Shown piece by piece: positions 41,416-52,611 of a stretch of DNA of 64,000 nucleotides (position 1 is its first letter; each line of letters begins with the position of its first letter). The position numbers and the translations under genes are program-made. Source of the DNA: Plasmodium brasilianum (Eukaryota > Apicomplexa > Aconoidasida > Haemosporida > Plasmodiidae); assembly GCF_023973825.1 (NCBI RefSeq), contig NC_090124.1:1208501-1272500 (forward strand). The letters run 5' to 3'. The notes beneath the pieces are model-generated. The model ran no database searches and was not told where the DNA came from. It saw only the letters and a list, made by a program, of their open reading frames with translations.

Positions 41416-43339
41416 GTAATATCAATTACTGTATATATGAAAGTATTACATTTTGTTTTTTCATATTAAAAAAATATGGCTTTTTTACAGTTAAATGAAT
41501 AAATATATTATTTATGTACATATATATATAGTATAAAATATAATTTAGTTATACATATATAAAAATATATGTATGTCAAATATTCTGAAGTTATTTAATT
41601 TTTTTTAAATGCTTTAGCTTTTTAACATGTTTAGTTTAGAAATAGTATGTATTTTTACGTTATACTTCATATATATGAATTTTATTTTATACTTTTTACA
41701 TATGCATATATTGATGTATTTTTTTTTTTTTTTTTTATTCTAACGACATTTGATTTAGTTAATAATGTATTACGTAAAAATAGGTTTATTATTTGAAAGC
41801 ATGTTATTTTTAATATTATATAAGTATATACTTACTTGCATATATATATATATAATATATATATATGTATGTATACATATACGTACATGTATACATTTAT
41901 ACGTTTATATATATAGGTATATTTACGTTTATATGTATATTTATCTTTAAATGTATATTTACGTTTATATGTATGTTTAACTGTTAAGCAATATGTTATT
42001 TGTTACAGAGTAAAAGAAAAAACAACGATAACATGTGATTATACATGTACGTGTATACTTATACATATATATATATGTACAATACCATCAGTGCCAAACA
42101 TTATATGAATACACTTGTTTAATTTTTAATTTAGGTTTTTTATGCTTTCACAATTTTTTATTTTTTAAAATTTTAGCTAAAGTTTTAAAATTTTTTATTT
42201 AAAGTTTCATATCATATATTTGTGTTTTATTGTTTGTACATGTAAAAATCAGACATACATAATTAATTATAAAAAACCACATATAATCTTTTTTTAAAAC
42301 ATCCCGTAAATATAGTGGTACATGTATGCGTATATACATATATATATATATACATACTGTAATTTACGTATATATTATACATACATATTTTGTGTTTATA
42401 TATATTATATATACATTATTATACATGTGTTATATAAAACAAATTTGTTAATAAAGTTTTTTATCATATGTACATGTTGTATATAAATTATACCATATAT
42501 GTCCTATTCCTTTTTTTGTATATTCATGTTTTAGGTCATCTCTTATAAATATATATGTATATATACATTTGTATGCACGGGAACTACTACATATGCACGT
42601 ATATTTTTATATGTGCATGTAAATATATGCATAATAAATAAGTACGAAAAGCATTTTATGTATAATGCCCGAGTATATATAGAAAAAGTTGGGTAGTTAA
42701 TATATATATATATATATATATGTACATGTATTTATGTTTGTATGTTTGTACATTTGCATGTTGAAGCGTATGAGCATCTGACGAAAATATACCCAAAAAG
42801 TAAAAATTAAATTAAGATCATTTATTACCCCAATATAGGGACAATAAAAAAAAAAAGAAAAAAAAAAAATTAAATGTTGTACATATTGAAAAGTAAGATA
42901 AAAACAAAATACAGGTGTTGTAACAAATAATTTTATTTTAAGAATACATTGTAGTCTGAAGAAGATATACGTACAACCAAGTGAAAGATACAAAGAGCAT
43001 AAGGTGCAAAGAAAACATATGTATAATAACAATTATATCTGATATATTCAAAATAGTGATGCTTTGGGGGATGAGCTAGCTGGACATAAATGTACGACGA
43101 ATTGTAAGAAGTAATAATAATGTTTATAACCAAAAAAATTATGAACAGTTCATGTTATTTTTAAATATATGAAAGTGTAACAGCCCCAAAAAAAAAGAAA
43201 AAATAATAAATAAAATAAAAATTTAAATATAAAAAATAAAATAAAAAATAAAAACAGTGAAAAAGAAAAAGAAAAAAAGGAAAAGACGTGAAAGAAAGAG
43301 TAAAAATAAAGGTAGAGGCAAAGCGTAGTAAGCAGGAAA
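37684..43339. other. Long spacer and TKL4 5' region
   Basis: About 5.7 kb without a supported gene. It is mostly (TA)n, TATG/TACA alternation and poly(A)/poly(T), with a 15-bp minisatellite at 38672-38770 and an A-rich tract at 39771-39795. The densest TA blocks are between 40.3 and 42.6 kb. The final 500 bp upstream of TKL4 (42780-43330) is purine-rich and less repetitive, as expected for a 5' UTR. Confidence 0.6.
38672..38770. repeat. 15-bp CTATTTACTGTTCAT minisatellite
   Basis: Five to six copies of CTATTTACTGTTCAT and close variants, flanked by TTTA tetranucleotide repeats on both sides. The YLLFIYLLFIY-type frames are shadows. Confidence 0.9.
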
Positions 43340-46300
43340 ATGTTTAAAGGTAATAATAAATTCATGGATTTTCCATTTTATGGGAATAAGAATGAGTTAG
43401 AAGAAAACGACGAGCACTTAAAAAGTAATAACAATAATATTAGTACTAATTTTAGCAGTAATATTAGCACAAAATTTAGCAGTAATATTAGCAGTAATTT
43501 CAACAGTTTTAACCATATTAACAATATTAATAATAGTATTAACAGTAATATTAACAGTAACAGCAATAATATTTTTAGTAATAATGTTGTAGCAACGAAA
43601 GAATGTAGCAAAGAATTTTTGAAGAATAGAAATTGTTTTGAAGATGATAATAATATTAAGAAAAATGTGATATATGTAAATAATAATGGGCATACATTAA
43701 ACTATCATAATAATAGCACGAACTTTAATAACATCAATAATAGTAATACCATCAACAGTAGTAGTACCATCAATAATAGTAGTACTATCAATAATAGTAG
43801 TATCATCAATAATAGTAGTACCATCAATAATAGTAGTACCATCAATAATAGTAGTACCATCAATAATAGTAGTACCATCAATAATAGTAGTACCATCAAT
43901 AATAGTAGCACCATCAATAATAGTAGTACCATCAATAACTTTAATATTAATAATAATAATAATAATGCAAGTGCATATATGAAAACAAAGAATGTGAAAT
44001 GTTTTCAAAATGATAATATGAACAAGTTGGAGAAATCCGACAAGTATTGCCAAAATAACAACAGTCAAGTAAAAAAATTTTTCGGGAGTTATGAATTTTT
44101 AAATTTTAAACTTCGAAATAATGTTTTACTAAAAAGTGAAAAGAACATCAATAATAATAATGGTAGTAGTAATGGTAGCAGCAACTCTAGCAGCAACATT
44201 AGTAGATATAGTAACAGTAACATTAACAGTAACAGTAATAGTAACAGTAACTGTAATAGTAATAGTAACAGTAACTGTAATAGTAATCCGAGCTGCGTAC
44301 AAAAGAATGTAAGGAACAAAAACGTATGTAGTTATAACATCAGTAATAGTGTCAGCCATGTTTATACTAACAATGAAAGTAGTGTTTTAAATAATGATCA
44401 AGGTGGTAGTATTATTAAGGATAGCAGCTACTATAATTACAGCAATTATAATAATTATGATGGTAGTGTTAATACGAATAATATGTTCAATGAAAATGTT
44501 CATAATGTATCGGAGTACGCAAAAAATAATGCTCATAATAATATGGTTTATGCCGATAGGATTGGTAGTAGCAATATGAGAAGCATTGTCAGCAACAATG
44601 TTAATAATATTAGCAGCAGTAATAATAATATCGTTTCCGACTTCTTAAGCAAGAAATTTTTCATTCATAACCTCCTAAATATAAAGGACAAATTAAATAA
44701 TTTCAAAAGAGAAAAAATACAACATGAAAAAGAGGAGATACAGGATGAAGAGGAAGGAGTAGAAGAAAAGAGAAATTATATTGCTCATGCAAGAAGTTTT
44801 GAAAAAATAAAAAATGCTTATTCATTAACGAATCTTAATAAAATGGAGAGTATTAAAAAAAATAAATTTAGTGATCATCAAGAGAAAAAAATATCATTTG
44901 TCAACATATTTGAAGAAAAAAGGATATCAGAAAATTATCTTGGCTACTACAACCAGAATTATCAGCACATTGAAAGTAGGAAAGGAATATTAGAAAAAAG
45001 AGGGAGAGAAGTAGGAGTAAGAGAAGTCGGATTAAGAGGAGTGGGATTAAAGGAAGTAGGAGTAGCAGCACATGATGTACATTTGACCCCTTTTGATTTA
45101 CAGCAAAATATAGAGTCAGAAGGTAGGGGAAAAAGAGGTGATGGTCATGATAGTTGTTACGAGGAACAGTATAAACTAAAGAAGTATGAGCAGTATCAAA
45201 AGGGAGTGTTATACGGTAATAACAACAATAGTAGTGGTAATATTGGTAGCATTAACGGTAACAACGGAAGCGGAAATGTTTATAATGACGATAATAATAA
45301 TAATAAGAGTGGTATCTGCAATGGGAATGGAGATAATGTGTACAGCAATAAGGAATATGACAGTTACAACCTACATACATACCACAAGCAATCAACAAAC
45401 TCAAAAAATTTGTATAATAATAATTTAAAGGGTATTAAGACAATAGATTTGTGTTGCAAAAATTCACAAGAACAGAATGAGAATAATATTATTAAGAATA
45501 ATAAAAAAAGCATGTCAAATGTTAATTACTTAGCAATAGGTGGAGAAAAAGGAGATGGTCATTCTGAGTATAGTCCTAATCAGCATTGTAATGAAAATCT
45601 TAATCATCATCACAGTCATCATCAACATAATCATTCGCATAATCATCCTCATAATCATCCTCATAATCATTCGCATAATCATCCTCATAATCATCCTCAT
45701 AATCATCCTCATAATCATCCTCATAATCATCCCCATAATCATCCCCATAATCATCCCCATAATCATCCTCATAATCATTCGCATAATCATCCTCATAATC
45801 ATTCGCATATTAATTCGCATAATTATCCACATGATATGTATTATTATGATGACATGACGATCAACCTACAATTGAAGAAGGAACAAGTGGAAGAAGAGCA
45901 TTTTAAAAAATTTCTAAAATCGAATGTAAAACAATTTATAAAATGTGAAGATGATTATAAAATATCAGAATGTGGTGATATTTTTTTTAATAAGAAAAAC
46001 TTATGTATTGGCAATAGCCATCATAATGATAATAATAGTAAGTTAGTAAATAATAAAAAAGATCCCATTTGTTCTAATTATATAATAGATGAACATCATG
46101 TATATAATATGATAAATGAAAAAATTAATAAAACAGAGAACATAAAAAAGATAGGTAGTAGTAACCAAGATTTGCTCATGGACCATCATAATAATAACAT
46201 TAGTAATAGTAATAATGAAAAAAATGCATGCAAAAAGGGTATCATGAGTATTGATAACTGCAACGTGAACATATTAGATAAGGATGCAAATATTTTTAAG

Positions 46301-49300
46301 AATCCTTGTGAGAAGAGAAGCCCGCATGACAGCAACAACAACAGTAATAATATTAGCGGAAATAACATTGGAGGAAATAACTGCGGTAACAACTGCAGTA
46401 ATTTGTGCAGCAATTATAATATTGACAATACAATAGCATATTATAAGGAAAATTGCATGAGCAACGAGAATGTCGTTTATGATGAAGAAAAGAGAATATT
46501 TAAAACAAAAGAAAATTGTAATATAAAAATTTATAGACGTAGTTTAGAAAAAGAAAGAATGCTGAATTTTCCGCTTATCCATTTAGGTGAAAATGATGTT
46601 ATAGTGAAAAGAATAAAACTTTATTATCCATTGAGGAATGAAAATATTTTTACCAACATTTCAAAAATTATATTTATGACGAATACTAATATTTGTTCTT
46701 TATATTTATCCGATTCGCTATTAATACATTATGATGATATAAAAATTCATTCTTATTTATCAAAAGGAGGGTTTGGTGTTGTTTATAAGGGTATACTATT
46801 AAAGAAAGTTAGAAGGTGGGAACTTCGGACCAGTGCAAGTAGTAGTAGATATAGCAAAGAAGATGAGGAGGAACATATGATGATTAAAAATAAGTCCGAA
46901 ATGAAAATTCACGATAGGAGGCAAAAAAGAGCCATGATAGCATGTCAGGAGGAACAGCGCCATGAGGTACAGCAGGACCACGTGGACGGTGATGGTGAGG
47001 AAGATGATGATGAAGAGGAAGAAGAAGAAGATGAAGTCCATATGGGGGAAAAAATCCATATAGGACTAAAGGATGAAGCAGTAAAAGAAAGGAGTAACAG
47101 TGTTCAAGTAAAGTTAAAGAAATCGCGTAAAACAACTACAGAAGCAGGGGTAAGGAGTAAAAGGGATGTTGTACAGAAAGATACGTTTGACAATAATAGT
47201 GCTGGTGGTTATGTAAGGAACAACAATAATATATCAAGTATTTTTCATAAGAATGTTTTTAAAAAAGGGGATAATTCCCTTAGTGCTAGTAGTGTTGAGG
47301 GGTATGATCCATATGTAGGAGAAAATAAAAAAAATCTGGGGTTTATCAATTGTAACAACAGCAATAATAACGATAGTAGTAGTGGTAGTTGTCATGACAG
47401 TAATGCATGTAAAAGTGGTATAAAGAAAAAAGCTAGTAGCAGTAACAATGAAGAGGGGAAATTAAATAAAAGCTGCAAAAAGCTATGCTACTTGCAAAAT
47501 CAGTTGATAGAGAAAATATTCGATGTTTTTAATAACAACAACCAAACGAATTCGAATGGAAATTATAGGAATAGCAAGAATGAATTTATAGTAAGAAATA
47601 TGGGAAAAGAGGAGGAAAAGAGTGCCATTGAAAATATTTTAAAAAACTTAAATGAGCAAAGAATGAGTGGGAAAAAAGTACTACCGAACTTTGTTGAACA
47701 GTATAATAATGAAATAGAATATATGTTGTTGATAGAACAGAATAATGGGGATATTAGTAACGAACTTTTTTTTAGTAATATTATACAGTGCGTGAATAGA
47801 GGAATAGATAAGAGCGAAAAGGCGTTGTGGCTAAATTATGGAGACGATGGTAATAACAGTAATATTGATGGCAGTATTGGTAAAAATGGAGATAATGGTA
47901 ATAATGGTAATAATGGCAGTATTGGTAATAATGGCAGTATTGGTAATAATGGCAGTACTGGTAATAATGGCAGTATTGGTAATAATGGCAGTACTGGTAA
48001 TAATGGAAGTAATGTTAATAATGGCAGCAGTATTGGTAATAATGGAAGTAATGTTAATAATTTCAGGAGTGGCAATAATGGCGATAATGGTAACAATAGC
48101 AGTAACAGCAATAGCTGTGGTCGTCATGGGGAAGAGGAGGATGACGATGTGGTAAAGCTGGATGACTTGAAGGAGCACAATAAACAAATGTTGAGCAACT
48201 ACTTTGCAAGGGATGAAGAGAAAAGAGCACATTGCATACACGTTCGTGAAATAAAAAAATTAAAAAAAAAAATGTTACATTTTTTATACACGAATCAGAA
48301 GATTGACAAAATAGTTATTGATAAAAATGAGTTTTTTAGTGAAGTAGAAAAAATAATATATAAATTTCAAAATATGAATAAAGAATATGATATAAAATAT
48401 AATGAAGAAATAGTGTCTTATTTATTGTTAGATATTTATCATAATAATATATTATACAATAACCATTTAAATTTCTTATATGTGAAAAGCAAAAACATTA
48501 TAACATATAGATTATATAAAGAAAGTTTATATATATTTGACAATAAGAATATATTTCATTATTATAGTAACAAGTGTATATTCAAAATAATATTTATAGA
48601 TGAACATAAGGAATTAATAATGTATAGAAATTTCACTGTTTTTAATGTTTTAAATAATGATAAAATTGTAAAAAATTCGTCAGTTTTAAAATATGAAATA
48701 AATAAACATAAGAATGGATTAAACAAATTGGCTATTATTCCATTTAGCAAAATAAGTATGAATCACTTAATGAATGCTTTAATTTTTGGCTTTTTAAAAT
48801 TTCTGTTCAATTTGAGGAGAAAGTATTATAAACAGCCGAAAAACTGCCCTTGTTATTCTTTACCCATGGAGAGTGACAATAGCCCTGTGATGAACAACCC
48901 CCTCGTTATTGATAACTGCGGTAGAGCTAACATAGCCTTCAATAAGGAAAGCTGCAATGGTAGTGGTGGTATTGTCAGTGGTGGTATTGTCAGTGGTGGT
49001 ATTGTCAGTGGTGGTATTGTCAGTGGTAGTAATGGCAATGGTAGTAATGCTGAATGCAGTTTTAATAATAAAGAAGACATAGACTCCATTTTACTACAAG
49101 AACAAATTGACATTCTGGACGAGTTTTTGTGCTGTAATTATGATGATGAAAATGCTAACTTCCAGAGCAGCAACAATAATAAAATATCATCTAGTACGAA
49201 CGTAAATGAGAAAGGTGGAAAGCACGTTACATATAAGAACGAGGAGATGGAGCACAACAACAGCAGTAACAGTAATAGCAATAGTAACAGAAACTGTAAC

Positions 49301-50731
49301 AATCGAAACAGTAGTAACACCAGCAGTAGCATCCATATTATTAATGGGAACAGCAGCGGTAATAGCAATAGTAATAGCAATAGTAATAGTAATAGCAATA
49401 GTAATAGTAATAGCAATAGTAATAGCAATAGCAATAGTAATAGTAATAGTAATAGTAATAGTAATAGCAAGAGTAACATTAACATTAACAGTAACAGTAA
49501 CAGTAACAGCGGTATCACGAGTAACATGAACATAAGTAGTAGTAACATTAGAAGGGACCAATGTAATAATACGGTCAATAATAGTAACAACAATGAGAGG
49601 CGCAATTACGGAATGGGAAAGGACGAATGCGCGGAAAAAATGACAAATAGCAGTAAGGGGAAAAGCGTATCGAGCAACAATTGTGCGGCGAGTACCACCA
49701 TAATAAATACTAATAGCACGGACGAATCTAAAACAACTATACTATTAAACTTGTCAAAAAATAATAAGAATATTTTATCAAAAGAATATATAAATGAAAA
49801 AGAATACAACAATATGACTTATTCTTCACGTAAGTTAAATAACAAAGAACAACAAGAAACGGATAATAGGGAAGAAGCAACAAGCTGTGCTACTAAAGCT
49901 AATGAAATTAAAGGGGGAAAAAAAGAAAAAGAAAAAATAGGAACAAAAGAAAAAAAAGAAGAGAAAGGAAAAAATTATGATGAAGAGATTGAAATGGATA
50001 ATGAAAATAAATTAATGTATGTTAAAATCCCTGTGGCTATTAAAATACATGATTTAAAAGATAGTAAAAATTTAAAAAATTTTTTAAGAGAAATTGAAAT
50101 ATATAAAAATATTCAACGTCAAAATATATGTAAATTTTATGGTATATGTATTAAGTCAAATAAATTAATGTTATTATTGGAATATTATCCAAAAGGAAAT
50201 TTATTTAATTATCTAAAAAATAAAAATAAAATACATAAAAAGCAAAGATTGGAATGGGCAATTGAAATGTGTTATATTGTACATGAATTACATATACATA
50301 ATCCACCAATTATAAATGGGGATATAAAAACATCTAATATATTAATTGATAATAATATGAATTTAGTAATGTGTGATTTTGGAAAAGCAAGATTTAAAAG
50401 CTCAAAACTGTATAGTAATTTTGGTTCTTATAGATATATGGCTCCAGAAACATTTAGCTGTACAACTGAAGTAACTGAAAAAATTGATATCTGGAGTTTA
50501 GCTTGTTGTATTGTAGAAATATTTTCAAGTAAATACCCATATTACAATTTTTCAAAAAATGTTAAGATTAGACATGAATTATTAGTTAATAAAAGAACAC
50601 CACATATACCCAATTTCTTGCCGAACTCAATAAAAAAATGCCTCCAAAAATGCTTCAGTTTTGTTCCTGAGGAAAGACCATGTGCTTACGAAATGTACAA
50701 ACTCTTGAAAAAAATTAAAGTCGTCGAGTGA
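43340..50731 (+). CDS. TKL4: Tyrosine kinase-like protein TKL4
   Basis: A single exon of 2,463 codons. The first 1,100 residues are N/S-rich with a His-rich block (about 753-832). The kinase domain starts at about 1135: the glycine loop is GGFGVVYKG (1143-1151). The next core motif, VAIK with lysine 2235, comes only after some 1,090 residues of acidic, Asn/Gly/Ser-rich sequence, so the N-lobe is split between strands 2 and 3. The rest is compact: EIEIYKNIQRQNICKFYGIC (helix C region), GDIKTSN with catalytic D2328, DFG at D2346, MAPE, and DIWSLACCIVEIFS. The usual HRD is NGD here. Sequence style and synteny point to the TKL group member TKL4 (PF3D7_0623800). The kinase domain ends close to the C-terminus, KKIKVVE. 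Confidence 0.92.
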   Translation: MFKGNNKFMDFPFYGNKNELEENDEHLKSNNNNISTNFSSNISTKFSSNISSNFNSFNHINNINNSINSNINSNSNNIFSNNVVATKECSKEFLKNRNCFEDDNNIKKNVIYVNNNGHTLNYHNNSTNFNNINNSNTINSSSTINNSSTINNSSIINNSSTINNSSTINNSSTINNSSTINNSSTINNSSTINNSSTINNFNINNNNNNASAYMKTKNVKCFQNDNMNKLEKSDKYCQNNNSQVKKFFGSYEFLNFKLRNNVLLKSEKNINNNNGSSNGSSNSSSNISRYSNSNINSNSNSNSNCNSNSNSNCNSNPSCVQKNVRNKNVCSYNISNSVSHVYTNNESSVLNNDQGGSIIKDSSYYNYSNYNNYDGSVNTNNMFNENVHNVSEYAKNNAHNNMVYADRIGSSNMRSIVSNNVNNISSSNNNIVSDFLSKKFFIHNLLNIKDKLNNFKREKIQHEKEEIQDEEEGVEEKRNYIAHARSFEKIKNAYSLTNLNKMESIKKNKFSDHQEKKISFVNIFEEKRISENYLGYYNQNYQHIESRKGILEKRGREVGVREVGLRGVGLKEVGVAAHDVHLTPFDLQQNIESEGRGKRGDGHDSCYEEQYKLKKYEQYQKGVLYGNNNNSSGNIGSINGNNGSGNVYNDDNNNNKSGICNGNGDNVYSNKEYDSYNLHTYHKQSTNSKNLYNNNLKGIKTIDLCCKNSQEQNENNIIKNNKKSMSNVNYLAIGGEKGDGHSEYSPNQHCNENLNHHHSHHQHNHSHNHPHNHPHNHSHNHPHNHPHNHPHNHPHNHPHNHPHNHPHNHPHNHSHNHPHNHSHINSHNYPHDMYYYDDMTINLQLKKEQVEEEHFKKFLKSNVKQFIKCEDDYKISECGDIFFNKKNLCIGNSHHNDNNSKLVNNKKDPICSNYIIDEHHVYNMINEKINKTENIKKIGSSNQDLLMDHHNNNISNSNNEKNACKKGIMSIDNCNVNILDKDANIFKNPCEKRSPHDSNNNSNNISGNNIGGNNCGNNCSNLCSNYNIDNTIAYYKENCMSNENVVYDEEKRIFKTKENCNIKIYRRSLEKERMLNFPLIHLGENDVIVKRIKLYYPLRNENIFTNISKIIFMTNTNICSLYLSDSLLIHYDDIKIHSYLSKGGFGVVYKGILLKKVRRWELRTSASSSRYSKEDEEEHMMIKNKSEMKIHDRRQKRAMIACQEEQRHEVQQDHVDGDGEEDDDEEEEEEDEVHMGEKIHIGLKDEAVKERSNSVQVKLKKSRKTTTEAGVRSKRDVVQKDTFDNNSAGGYVRNNNNISSIFHKNVFKKGDNSLSASSVEGYDPYVGENKKNLGFINCNNSNNNDSSSGSCHDSNACKSGIKKKASSSNNEEGKLNKSCKKLCYLQNQLIEKIFDVFNNNNQTNSNGNYRNSKNEFIVRNMGKEEEKSAIENILKNLNEQRMSGKKVLPNFVEQYNNEIEYMLLIEQNNGDISNELFFSNIIQCVNRGIDKSEKALWLNYGDDGNNSNIDGSIGKNGDNGNNGNNGSIGNNGSIGNNGSTGNNGSIGNNGSTGNNGSNVNNGSSIGNNGSNVNNFRSGNNGDNGNNSSNSNSCGRHGEEEDDDVVKLDDLKEHNKQMLSNYFARDEEKRAHCIHVREIKKLKKKMLHFLYTNQKIDKIVIDKNEFFSEVEKIIYKFQNMNKEYDIKYNEEIVSYLLLDIYHNNILYNNHLNFLYVKSKNIITYRLYKESLYIFDNKNIFHYYSNKCIFKIIFIDEHKELIMYRNFTVFNVLNNDKIVKNSSVLKYEINKHKNGLNKLAIIPFSKISMNHLMNALIFGFLKFLFNLRRKYYKQPKNCPCYSLPMESDNSPVMNNPLVIDNCGRANIAFNKESCNGSGGIVSGGIVSGGIVSGGIVSGSNGNGSNAECSFNNKEDIDSILLQEQIDILDEFLCCNYDDENANFQSSNNNKISSSTNVNEKGGKHVTYKNEEMEHNNSSNSNSNSNRNCNNRNSSNTSSSIHIINGNSSGNSNSNSNSNSNSNSNSNSNSNSNSNSNSNSNSNSNSKSNININSNSNSNSGITSNMNISSSNIRRDQCNNTVNNSNNNERRNYGMGKDECAEKMTNSSKGKSVSSNNCAASTTIINTNSTDESKTTILLNLSKNNKNILSKEYINEKEYNNMTYSSRKLNNKEQQETDNREEATSCATKANEIKGGKKEKEKIGTKEKKEEKGKNYDEEIEMDNENKLMYVKIPVAIKIHDLKDSKNLKNFLREIEIYKNIQRQNICKFYGICIKSNKLMLLLEYYPKGNLFNYLKNKNKIHKKQRLEWAIEMCYIVHELHIHNPPIINGDIKTSNILIDNNMNLVMCDFGKARFKSSKLYSNFGSYRYMAPETFSCTTEVTEKIDIWSLACCIVEIFSSKYPYYNFSKNVKIRHELLVNKRTPHIPNFLPNSIKKCLQKCFSFVPEERPCAYEMYKLLKKIKVVE
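43740..43945 (+). repeat. 18-bp coding repeat (STINNS) in TKL4
   Basis: About eleven copies of an 18-bp unit, AATAGTAGTACCATCAAT, encoding N-S-S-T-I-N, with single-codon variants (I for T once). The repeat stays in frame within the N-terminal region. Confidence 0.9.
45601..45835 (+). repeat. His-Asn-His-Pro repeat in TKL4
   Basis: A 12-bp unit, CATAATCATCCT, repeated about 18 times, encoding HNHP with HNHS variants at both ends. It gives nearly 80 residues with a histidine at every second position. Histidine arrays of this kind can bind divalent metals; in a kinase this is unusual. Confidence 0.95.
47850..48070 (+). repeat. Asn-Gly-Ser repeat in the TKL4 kinase insert
   Basis: Tandem GGTAATAATGGCAGTATT-type 18-bp units encoding G-N-N-G-S-I/T. 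It lies inside the long insert that separates the glycine loop from the VAIK lysine. Confidence 0.9.
48957..49040 (+). repeat. 15-bp GGIVS repeat in TKL4
   Basis: Four perfect copies of GGTGGTATTGTCAGT (G-G-I-V-S) followed by a Gly/Asn/Ser stretch, inside the kinase insert. Confidence 0.9.
49350..49515 (+). repeat. Ser-Asn dipeptide repeat in TKL4
   Basis: A run of AGTAAT/AGCAAT hexamers encoding alternating S-N for about 45 residues, near the end of the kinase insert. Confidence 0.9.
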
Positions 50732-51258
50732 AAAAGTGAGTAATATACTGTTTTTGATATGCACCACGCATATGCACATAAACAAGTAGACACATACACA
50801 TGTACACGTATACCCATATACATAGACAAAAAAAAAAAAAAAAAAAAAATGCCAATGCATTTATCGCATTTGTCAATCTTATTTGTCTTTCTTCAGTTAA
50901 GCGTTATATATTTTATATATTAAAAAAATAATTAGTTTATTATATATGTGATGCGTGCGCGTTCCACAGCTATATGTTGTGTATATGTATATATTTATTT
51001 ATATATTGTATATATGTGTTGTGGTATATACATATATGTATACAAGTCGCGTAGTATATAAATCGCGTAATATTTAAAAAACTGCCCATCATTTGGCAGA
51101 AATGTTGTAATTATGTTTTTAATTAAACCTTTTAATTTTTAAAGTATAATAATGTCCCATTCCCTTTTTTTATTAAAATATACATATTTTGTATCATGGT
51201 AGTTTGACTGATACCTGCTTGTGCATGAGCGTATAAATATATGTATTTATATCAGGTG

Positions 51259-51291
<33 letters not shown>

Positions 51292-52611
51292 CATGTGCAA
51301 CTTTTCTTGTTTAACCAACGTTAACTTTTGTACAGATCTTCTTGATCTCGCATTTAAATTTAAGTTTGATAAGTATACACAAAAATGAATACATAAGGTA
51401 TATATGCATATTTATAATTAAAAATCGTTATATTTTATTGAGCTCCATTTAAAAAAAAAAATTACTTGGCGCTTTTATCATTAAGGGTGAATATAAAGTA
51501 ACGCATCCTTTTGTTAAGCGCATTCTTGTCATAAATCATATATAAACAGAATTAATTAATCTGCCGAATGCGCAGTCGAATTTTTTTTTTTTCATTTTGT
51601 TATGGTTTATCACATTTATGTAAGTATCCGCATAATATAAATGGGCAAATGCACACATGCTCTGTGTGCCAACTTTTCAGAGGGTGTACCTGCTGACACT
51701 GATATTTTAAAAACAAGCACCAAATAATAGCACCCATCGTAATATTTTTTGCTAATAACCTTAATAATATGATATATATAATATTCTCTTTAAAAGATGG
51801 TTAGTAAGAGTAAAATACACTTCCTTGGCATGAGGAGAAACATGTAACATAATTATTTTACAGAAGAAAGAAGAAAAATAGTGAAAACATAAAAATATAT
51901 TATTTATATATACGTATATATATATATATATATAAAAGTAGTATATATAAAGGCACGTGTCACAAAAAATTATAACGTAAAATTATGAATTAACAATTAC
52001 CCAAAAGAAATATATGAAAAAGAGCATCCCACATTTTAAGCTAATAGATAGAATGAAGAGAAAAAAAAAATTGTTATACTGCAAAATATGAATGGTGTAC
52101 AAATAAAATGAAAATACAAATGTGTTTTAATATGAAGAGATGTTATATATTACTCTAACGTAATTTTCCAATTGCTAAAAATAAAAAATATATAAATCAT
52201 ATGCGTATTTAAGGTGGCTCAGTAATTAAGATTTTTAGCGCAAATAATCGGATTTTTTCATCGAGTTTTTTCGTCTCATTTTGTAGCATATACAACAAAA
52301 TGGCCAAAAATTTGGACAACATACGTACGTACATAAATAGTACGTACATATATACGTACTTACACAATGCATACAAAGTATTTACATATGTGCATATATT
52401 TACGTATGCCCGTATACCCTGTTTGTTACTTTGAAAAAGTTACATGAACTGCGATTTATCCGCTCTTCATTTTTTCCAGAAATCAAAAATGGTAAATATT
52501 TTATATTGGATAGTATATCTTAATTTTTTGTAATATATAATTTATACATATGCGTACATGCTTGTGTGTATGTATGTATATATTCTTTTTTTATTCTCGC
52601 ACACACTTAAA
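50732..52611. other. Spacer between TKL4 and the SUV3-like gene
   Basis: Mostly A+T-rich with (TA)n at 51259-51287 and poly(A) at 50828-50848. Exon-like pieces occur on the plus strand: after TACAG at 51335 and after TTTCAG at 51679, the latter reading GVPADTDILKTSTK before a stop in one phase. They could not be linked into a consistent gene. The last 150 bp is the SUV3-like 5' UTR. Confidence 0.5.

Noticed and set aside
40300..42600. Possible centromere because of extreme A+T and repeats
   Set aside because: The repeats are ordinary short TA/TATG blocks broken by unique DNA, without the compact 2-3 kb tandem array seen in Plasmodium centromeres; the remembered syntenic region is not centromeric.
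43378..49812. Many antisense and alternative frames within TKL4 (Leu-, Ile- or Thr-rich)
   Set aside because: Shadows of Asn/Ser/His codon repeats of the kinase gene.
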